In this document: positions 14,078 to 18,739 of the stretch, one piece after another
Layout: each line of letters opens with the position of its first letter
How positions within the stretch are numbered: position 1 is the stretch's first letter
Source: Gemmatimonadota bacterium
GTDB taxonomy: Bacteria; Gemmatimonadota; Gemmatimonadetes; Longimicrobiales; Gaopeijiaceae
Direction of reading: 5' to 3'
DNA length: 18,739 nt
Assembly: GCA_007127575.1 (NCBI GenBank)
Contig: SKZC01000298.1
Coordinates: 1-18,739, forward strand
Made by a program: the position numbers and the translations under genes
Notes under the pieces: model-generated
Databases searched by the model: none
Seen by the model: the letters and a program-made list of their open reading frames with translations, nothing else
Told to the model about the DNA's origin: nothing

Positions 14078-16969
14078 ATGAAGACCCTGCATCGGCCCAT
14101 CCTCCTCACCCTTCTCGGCCTCCTCTCCGTTTCGGTAGGGGCGGAGGGCCAGGAGGCCCTCCGTCCCCTGGAGCACGAGGACTACGACCGGTGGAACCGG
14201 ATCCAGAACCAAGGGCTCTCCCCGGACGGTGATTGGCTCCGCTACCGGCTGGTGCCTGGAGACGGGGAGGCCACCCTGATGATCTCCACCGTCTCGGGTG
14301 GGGAGGCCCACGAGATCGCCCGGGGTACGGACGCCCACTTCACCCCGGATTCTCGCTTCGCCGTCTTCTCCATCGAACCCATGGAGGAGGAGGACGGAGC
14401 CGACGCTCAGGATCCTTCGGCGGTGGGCGACTCCCTGGGGATCCTGGACCTGGCGTCCGGGAGCCTGACGACCCGGGAAAGGGTTCGCTCCTTCCAGATC
14501 CCGGAGGAATCCTCCCAGTGGCTGGCGTACAGCCTGAAGGAGGAGAGTGAGGCGGAGGAGGATGATCCGGAGCCCACCGAGGCGGAGGACGAAACCCCCG
14601 TTGAGAGCCGACGGGAGGCGAAGGAGACGGGAACGACCCTGGTCCTCCTGAACCTGATCTCCGGCGCCGAGAGCCAGTTCTCTAACGTTACCGAGTACCG
14701 CTTCACGCGGGACGGCTCGGTCCTCCTTTACGTTGCCTCAGACGCAGCAGGGGAGGCGGACGGAGTCTACCGCGTGGACTCGGCCTCCGGGGCCGTCCAC
14801 GCCCTTCTCACCGGCGAAGGAGTCTACCGAGAGCTCACCGTAGACGAAGAGGGACGACGGGCGGCCTTCCTCACCAACCGAGACGAATGGACCTCGGAGG
14901 CGAAGGAGATCGGTGAGACCCTGTATCTCGCCGACGTGGGAGAGGACGAGACGGACGAGGCCGAAGTGGTGGTCCGGGAAGGGACGGCGGGTCTCCCGGC
15001 CGGCTGGTGGGTCAGTCCCCACGGGTCGCTCCGCTTTTCCGATGACGGACAACGGCTCTTTTTCGGAACCGCCCCCCGGGCCGAGCCCGAGCCCGAGGAG
15101 GTGGACGAGCTCCTGGAAAAGGTGGAACTGGACGTCTGGAGCTGGCACGACGATCTGCTCCAGCCGCATCAGCTGGTGGACCGGGAGGACGAACGGAGGC
15201 GAACGTACGAGGCGGTGTACTTCCTGGACGAGGGCCGGACGGTTCAGCTCGAGGACGAAACCCTTCTCTCCGTGACCGTGGCCGGTGAGGGGAACGCCGC
15301 CACGGCGCTGGGCCAGGACGACCTGCCCTACCGGCAGACCATTTCGTGGGACACCCGGTTCGTGGACCTCTACCTCGTGGACGTGGCCACGGGGGAGCGG
15401 GAGCTCGTGGCGGAAAAGGTCCGAGGGAGCGGATCCATCAGCCCCGAAGGACGCTTCATCTACTGGTGGGACGGCGGCGACTGGGATGGCACCGCCCCCC
15501 GGGGGTGGATGGTCTGGGATGTGGAATCTGGAACGGCGGTGAACGCCACCCAGGAGATCCCCTATCCCATCTTCAACGAGATCGCCGACCGTCCCGCGCC
15601 GCCTCCGCCCGCCGGTCTCGCAGGGTGGGTGGAGGGAGACGAGCACCTAGTGGTGTACGATGCCCACGACCTCTGGCTGGTGGACCCCCGGGGGGAGGCC
15701 CAGCCCCGAAATTTGACCGCGGGCTACGGCAGAGACCAGGATCTTCGGCTCCGGCTGGTGCAGCTCGCTGACGAGCCCTCCATCGACCTGGACGACGAAG
15801 TGCTCCTCTCCGCCTTCGATCTGGAGACGAAGGCGGACGGCTACTACCGGGCCCTACTCCAGGAGCCGGGACTCCCGGAGCGCTTGGTCATGGAGGACGC
15901 CTCCTTCGGAAATCTCTCCCAGGCGGATAGCGCCGACGTCTTCCTCTTCACTCGGAGCACCTTCGAAACCTTCCCGGACCTCTGGTGGAGCGACTCCGGA
16001 TTCGAGGGCCGAGAGCGCCTCACCGATGCGAATCCCCACCGAGCCGAATACACCTGGGGGACGGCGGAGCTGGTGAGTTGGACCTCCGCCGATGGGGAGG
16101 AGCTTCAGGGAATCCTCTACAAGCCCGACGACTTCGATCCCTCGGAGGAGTGGCCCATGATGGTCTACTTCTACGAGCGCTCGTCCAACGGACTCCACAA
16201 TTTCTACGTTCCCAGCGCCGGAACCTCCATCAATCGCTCTTTCTACGTCAGCCGGGGCTACCTCCTCTTTGTTCCCGACATCCCGTACAAGGCAGGATAT
16301 CCCGGTGAGAGCGCCATGAATGCCGTGGTGCCTGGGGTTCTATCCATCGTGGACCAGGGGTTCGTGGACCGCGAGCGGATCGGGGTGCAGGGTCACTCGT
16401 GGGGAGGGTACCAGATCTCCTACATGCTGACCCGAACCAACCTCTTCGCCGCCGCCGAGGCCGGGGCACCGGTGACGAACATGACCAGCGCCTACGGGGG
16501 AATCCGCTGGGCCAGCGGGCGCGTCCGGCAGATGCAGTACGAAACGGGTCAGTCCCGGATCGGTGGAACCCTGTGGGACGCCCAGCACCGCTACATCGAG
16601 AACTCTCCGCTCTTCACCGCCTACCGGGTGGAGACCCCCCTCCTCATCCTCCACAATGACGAGGACGGCGCCGTACCGTGGGAGGAGGGAATCCAGTTCT
16701 TCGTGGCCCTCCGGCGTCTTGGAAAGCCGGTCTGGCTCCTGAACTACAACGGGGAAGCCCACGGGCTCCGAGAGGATCACAATCAGCGCGACTTCACCAT
16801 CCGCATGCAGCAGTTCTTCGACCACCATCTCCGAGGCGCGCCTCCTCCGGTGTGGATGGTGGAGGGGATCCCGGCGGTAGACAAAGGCCGCACACTGGGG
16901 CTCGACCTGGTGGAGGAGGCCGTGACCGACGACACCCAGCAGGAGCTTGAGGATGGCGGTGGGCGATGA
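14078..16969 (+). CDS. Secreted S9 family prolyl oligopeptidase-type peptidase
   Basis: The protein is 963 residues with a signal peptide (MKTLHRP, hydrophobic 8-21, cleavage near GAEG-QEA). Residues about 30-700 form an N-terminal beta-propeller of TolB/WD-like blades (for example LSPDGDWLRYRL, FTPDSRFAVFS, FTRDGSVLLYV, FSDDGQRLFFG, ISPEGRFIYWW). An acidic disordered-looking insert lies at about 153-183. The C-terminal alpha/beta hydrolase has the catalytic triad Ser774 (GHSWGG), Asp863 (HNDEDGAVPW) and His895 (NGEAHGL). The fold shields the active site, so short peptides are the likely substrates. ATG 14078 is preferred over the upstream in-frame ATG 13829 because it starts the signal peptide and has GGAG 8 nt upstream. 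It stands alone on the plus strand and converges with the M14 gene. Probable role: periplasmic or extracellular peptide breakdown. Confidence 0.94.
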   Translation: MKTLHRPILLTLLGLLSVSVGAEGQEALRPLEHEDYDRWNRIQNQGLSPDGDWLRYRLVPGDGEATLMISTVSGGEAHEIARGTDAHFTPDSRFAVFSIEPMEEEDGADAQDPSAVGDSLGILDLASGSLTTRERVRSFQIPEESSQWLAYSLKEESEAEEDDPEPTEAEDETPVESRREAKETGTTLVLLNLISGAESQFSNVTEYRFTRDGSVLLYVASDAAGEADGVYRVDSASGAVHALLTGEGVYRELTVDEEGRRAAFLTNRDEWTSEAKEIGETLYLADVGEDETDEAEVVVREGTAGLPAGWWVSPHGSLRFSDDGQRLFFGTAPRAEPEPEEVDELLEKVELDVWSWHDDLLQPHQLVDREDERRRTYEAVYFLDEGRTVQLEDETLLSVTVAGEGNAATALGQDDLPYRQTISWDTRFVDLYLVDVATGERELVAEKVRGSGSISPEGRFIYWWDGGDWDGTAPRGWMVWDVESGTAVNATQEIPYPIFNEIADRPAPPPPAGLAGWVEGDEHLVVYDAHDLWLVDPRGEAQPRNLTAGYGRDQDLRLRLVQLADEPSIDLDDEVLLSAFDLETKADGYYRALLQEPGLPERLVMEDASFGNLSQADSADVFLFTRSTFETFPDLWWSDSGFEGRERLTDANPHRAEYTWGTAELVSWTSADGEELQGILYKPDDFDPSEEWPMMVYFYERSSNGLHNFYVPSAGTSINRSFYVSRGYLLFVPDIPYKAGYPGESAMNAVVPGVLSIVDQGFVDRERIGVQGHSWGGYQISYMLTRTNLFAAAEAGAPVTNMTSAYGGIRWASGRVRQMQYETGQSRIGGTLWDAQHRYIENSPLFTAYRVETPLLILHNDEDGAVPWEEGIQFFVALRRLGKPVWLLNYNGEAHGLREDHNQRDFTIRMQQFFDHHLRGAPPPVWMVEGIPAVDKGRTLGLDLVEEAVTDDTQQELEDGGGR

Positions 16970-17009
16970 ATGGGGGGCTCCAGACGGTAGCCCGCTGGAA
17001 CGGTGTCCC

Positions 17010-17037
17010 CGGGACGCCTCGAAACCGGCGCGTCCCG
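17010..17037. terminator. Hairpin between convergent S9 and M14 genes
   Basis: CGGGACGC and GCGTCCCG form a perfect 8-bp GC-rich stem with a 12-nt loop in the 88-bp convergent spacer. The symmetric position suggests bidirectional termination. No T-tract follows on either strand. A third copy of the arm (GCGTCCC) abuts the M14 stop at 17051-17057 and could form an alternative stem. Confidence 0.45.
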
Positions 17038-17057
17038 AAGGCCGCTCAGGGCGTCCC

Positions 17058-18739
17058 TTAGAACGCCGGGCCCAGGAGGAGGGCGTTGGTGTAGGGCTGG
17101 AACCCTCCATACCAAAACATCCGGAAGACGGGATCATCCGCGAAGAGGATGACCTTCCCCGACCCTACGGACCGCTCTACCAGCCAGGAACTGCGCTCCA
17201 GCCTCTCCAGGTTCTCCTCGGAGATGAGACCGCTCACCCGGGGCACGTCGTGGGCGAAGAAGGCCGGGGACTCCATCTCATCCGAGGGTTCGAAGGCGGA
17301 GCCGGTGGAGAGGACGAACATTCGGTTGTCTCCACCGGCGGAATGCGCCCCGAAGGAAAGGGGATGACCCGGGTCCAAAGTCACCTCCAGGATCGTCCCG
17401 GGGATGCGATCCTCCCACGCCGCCAGCTCCCGCTCTTCCCGGGTCCGAAGGGCCCGCTCCAGCTCTTCAGCCCGCTCCAGTTCCTCCTCCTCCGCTTCCC
17501 GAACCTCCACCTGGGCCAGGGGCTCGCCCAGCCTCTGGGCCGAGCCCGCCACCGCCACCAACGTTCCGCCGGCTCGGACCCACCGCTCCAGAGCCTCCGT
17601 TCCCCCATCGCCCAGAGTCGGGATCAAGTCTCCGCCAGCGGAGGGGACGACGATGACCTCGTACTCCTCCAATGAGACTGCGGAGACGTCGCGGACCCGG
17701 ACCAGGTCGAAGGGGAAGTCCAACACCTGCTCCAGGAAAAACCAGTGCGCTCCAGCGGAGGTGGAGGAGGTCCCTTCATCGGTGAGGAGGGCCAACCGAG
17801 GCAGGGCGATGGGCGCCGAGTCCCGAGTACCCAGATCGGGGCCCTCATCGGTCCGGCCGGTGGAGATGGAGGTCACGCGCTCCCGGAGCCCTGCCCGATC
17901 CACGAATCCGTCCAGATCGGCGTTGGTCCGTCGGGAGAGAAAGTACGTTCCTCTGGGATATTCCCGGCCCTCCAGGGTGAAGGCTTCGGTCATGACGTAG
18001 GCCCGCCCGCCATCCTCCAGGAACCGGACCAGGGAGGGCATGTGGCCGAAGCGAGGCTCCAGAAGATACCCGTAGCTACCAGTCCCCGCCGGTGCCCCGG
18101 ACCCGGGAGATTCCACCGCCTCCACCGGCGTCCACTCCCCCGCCGGCATCCCACCGGTGAGGGCGTGGGCCTCCACCCCGTACGCATACGGGAGAGACCA
18201 GGAGCTGATGTCATACGAGAAGGTGGCGTCCAGGCGGTGCTCCTGCGCCAGGAGGGCGTAGGCCAACCGTCCCCGGGGCTGGCGAGCCCGGACGCGGTGA
18301 GTCCCCTCTGGAAACTGGGACCTGGTCTGGAACCCATCGTGAGGATCTGCAGACGCCTGAAAGTCGGAGCCCGCCTCCTCAACCTCCACCCCCTGGATCC
18401 GGAGGAGCTGGACCAGGGCCTCCAACCGAGTGGGGTCATCACCGGGGACCAGGAGGATATCGCTGAGGCCGTCGTCCACGTTTCGGTGGAAGTCGGCGAA
18501 TCCTTCCAGAAGCTCTTCCTTTCCGTCTGCAGCCGTGCGGAGAGTGGCGCGGCCGGTGATCCAGTGTCCCTGAGCCCGATCTTCCAGGGTGAGGACCGTA
18601 CCATCGGGACGTTGGATGGAGATTCCTCCGAATCCGCCGCCGCCCTGCTCATAGGTCATCCCCACCGAGCCCACCAGGGAGGGCCACGAGTCCCCGTAGC
18701 CCGGATAGAAGAGGTCGTAGTCCTGACCCGTGTAGTAGA
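17058..18739 (-). CDS. M14 family zinc carboxypeptidase-like protein, C-terminal 559 residues (5' truncated by window)
   Basis: The frame runs off the window at 18739; 559 residues are visible and the N-terminal zinc-ligand half (HxxE and distant His) is outside. The first visible residues end the peptidase domain: FYPGYGDSWPS then GSVGMTYEQGGGG, where the Glu of TYE (residue 30 of the fragment) is in the position of the M14 catalytic glutamate. About 500 residues follow, as in large secreted M14 proteins of Bacteroidota and Gemmatimonadota. They include a region with VRFLEDGGRAYVMTEAF and EYPRGTYFLSRR, then a domain of amidotransferase-like fold (LPRLALLTDEGTSSTSAG, YEVIVVPSAGGD, RWVRAGGTLVAVAGSA) with no Cys at the elbow, a Glu/Arg-rich helix, and FGGFQ-type C-terminal strands (MFWYGGFQPYTNALLLGPAF). 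Likely substrate: peptides, outside the cytoplasm. The stop is TAA at 17058-17060. Confidence 0.85.
   Translation of the reverse strand, partial: YYTGQDYDLFYPGYGDSWPSLVGSVGMTYEQGGGGFGGISIQRPDGTVLTLEDRAQGHWITGRATLRTAADGKEELLEGFADFHRNVDDGLSDILLVPGDDPTRLEALVQLLRIQGVEVEEAGSDFQASADPHDGFQTRSQFPEGTHRVRARQPRGRLAYALLAQEHRLDATFSYDISSWSLPYAYGVEAHALTGGMPAGEWTPVEAVESPGSGAPAGTGSYGYLLEPRFGHMPSLVRFLEDGGRAYVMTEAFTLEGREYPRGTYFLSRRTNADLDGFVDRAGLRERVTSISTGRTDEGPDLGTRDSAPIALPRLALLTDEGTSSTSAGAHWFFLEQVLDFPFDLVRVRDVSAVSLEEYEVIVVPSAGGDLIPTLGDGGTEALERWVRAGGTLVAVAGSAQRLGEPLAQVEVREAEEEELERAEELERALRTREERELAAWEDRIPGTILEVTLDPGHPLSFGAHSAGGDNRMFVLSTGSAFEPSDEMESPAFFAHDVPRVSGLISEENLERLERSSWLVERSVGSGKVILFADDPVFRMFWYGGFQPYTNALLLGPAF

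Noticed and set aside
1..18739. CRISPR arrays, tRNA or rRNA genes, insertion sequences, prophage or toxin-antitoxin genes
   Set aside because: No regularly spaced repeats, RNA gene cores, transposase motifs or terminal repeats were seen; all long stretches are explained by housekeeping or secreted-protein genes.

Overview
The window is a GC-rich, gene-dense bacterial chromosome segment with no RNA genes, insertion sequences, CRISPR arrays or phage genes. The gene set suggests a Gemmatimonadota-like bacterium: a DUF4159/DUF4175 pair, the family usually mislabelled 'asparagine synthetase B', and large secreted S9 and M14 peptidases together with methylmalonyl-CoA epimerase. That placement is inferred from gene content, since the window has no 16S rRNA or other phylogenetic marker of that kind.

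The left part (1-8379, minus strand) is one probable operon read from trxA towards base 1: trxA (thioredoxin), rsmI (16S rRNA C1402 2'-O-methyltransferase), a secreted DUF4159 protein, a 1161-residue membrane-anchored DUF4175 coiled-coil protein, a small secreted helical protein, a secreted 'AsnB-like' protein, and a helicase cut by the window edge. The last five are packed stop-on-start (GTGA, ATGA, TGATG, CTGA), which predicts translational coupling. The helicase is the most unusual gene. A RadC-type JAB/MPN metal-binding domain is fused to the N-terminus of a DinG/XPD-type helicase, and its only plausible start is a CTG overlapping the upstream stop.

The middle (8380-13812) holds a divergently transcribed methylmalonyl-CoA epimerase, then minus-strand genes for a small lipoprotein, ClpB and an M48 metallopeptidase lipoprotein. 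Dyad symmetries lie in the clpB leader and downstream of clpB.

The right part (13813-18739) has a plus-strand secreted S9 prolyl-oligopeptidase-type enzyme facing a 5'-truncated M14 zinc carboxypeptidase-like gene, with a hairpin between them. Together ClpB, M48, S9 and M14 describe protein quality control and extracytoplasmic proteolysis.

The best candidate for something little described is the coupled cassette DUF4159-DUF4175-helical protein-AsnB-like-(JAB-DinG). It contains two exported proteins that look like glutamine-amidotransferase-fold relatives, one with a Cys and one with an Asp at the apparent nucleophile-elbow position. It ties envelope proteins to a DNA helicase/JAB fusion.
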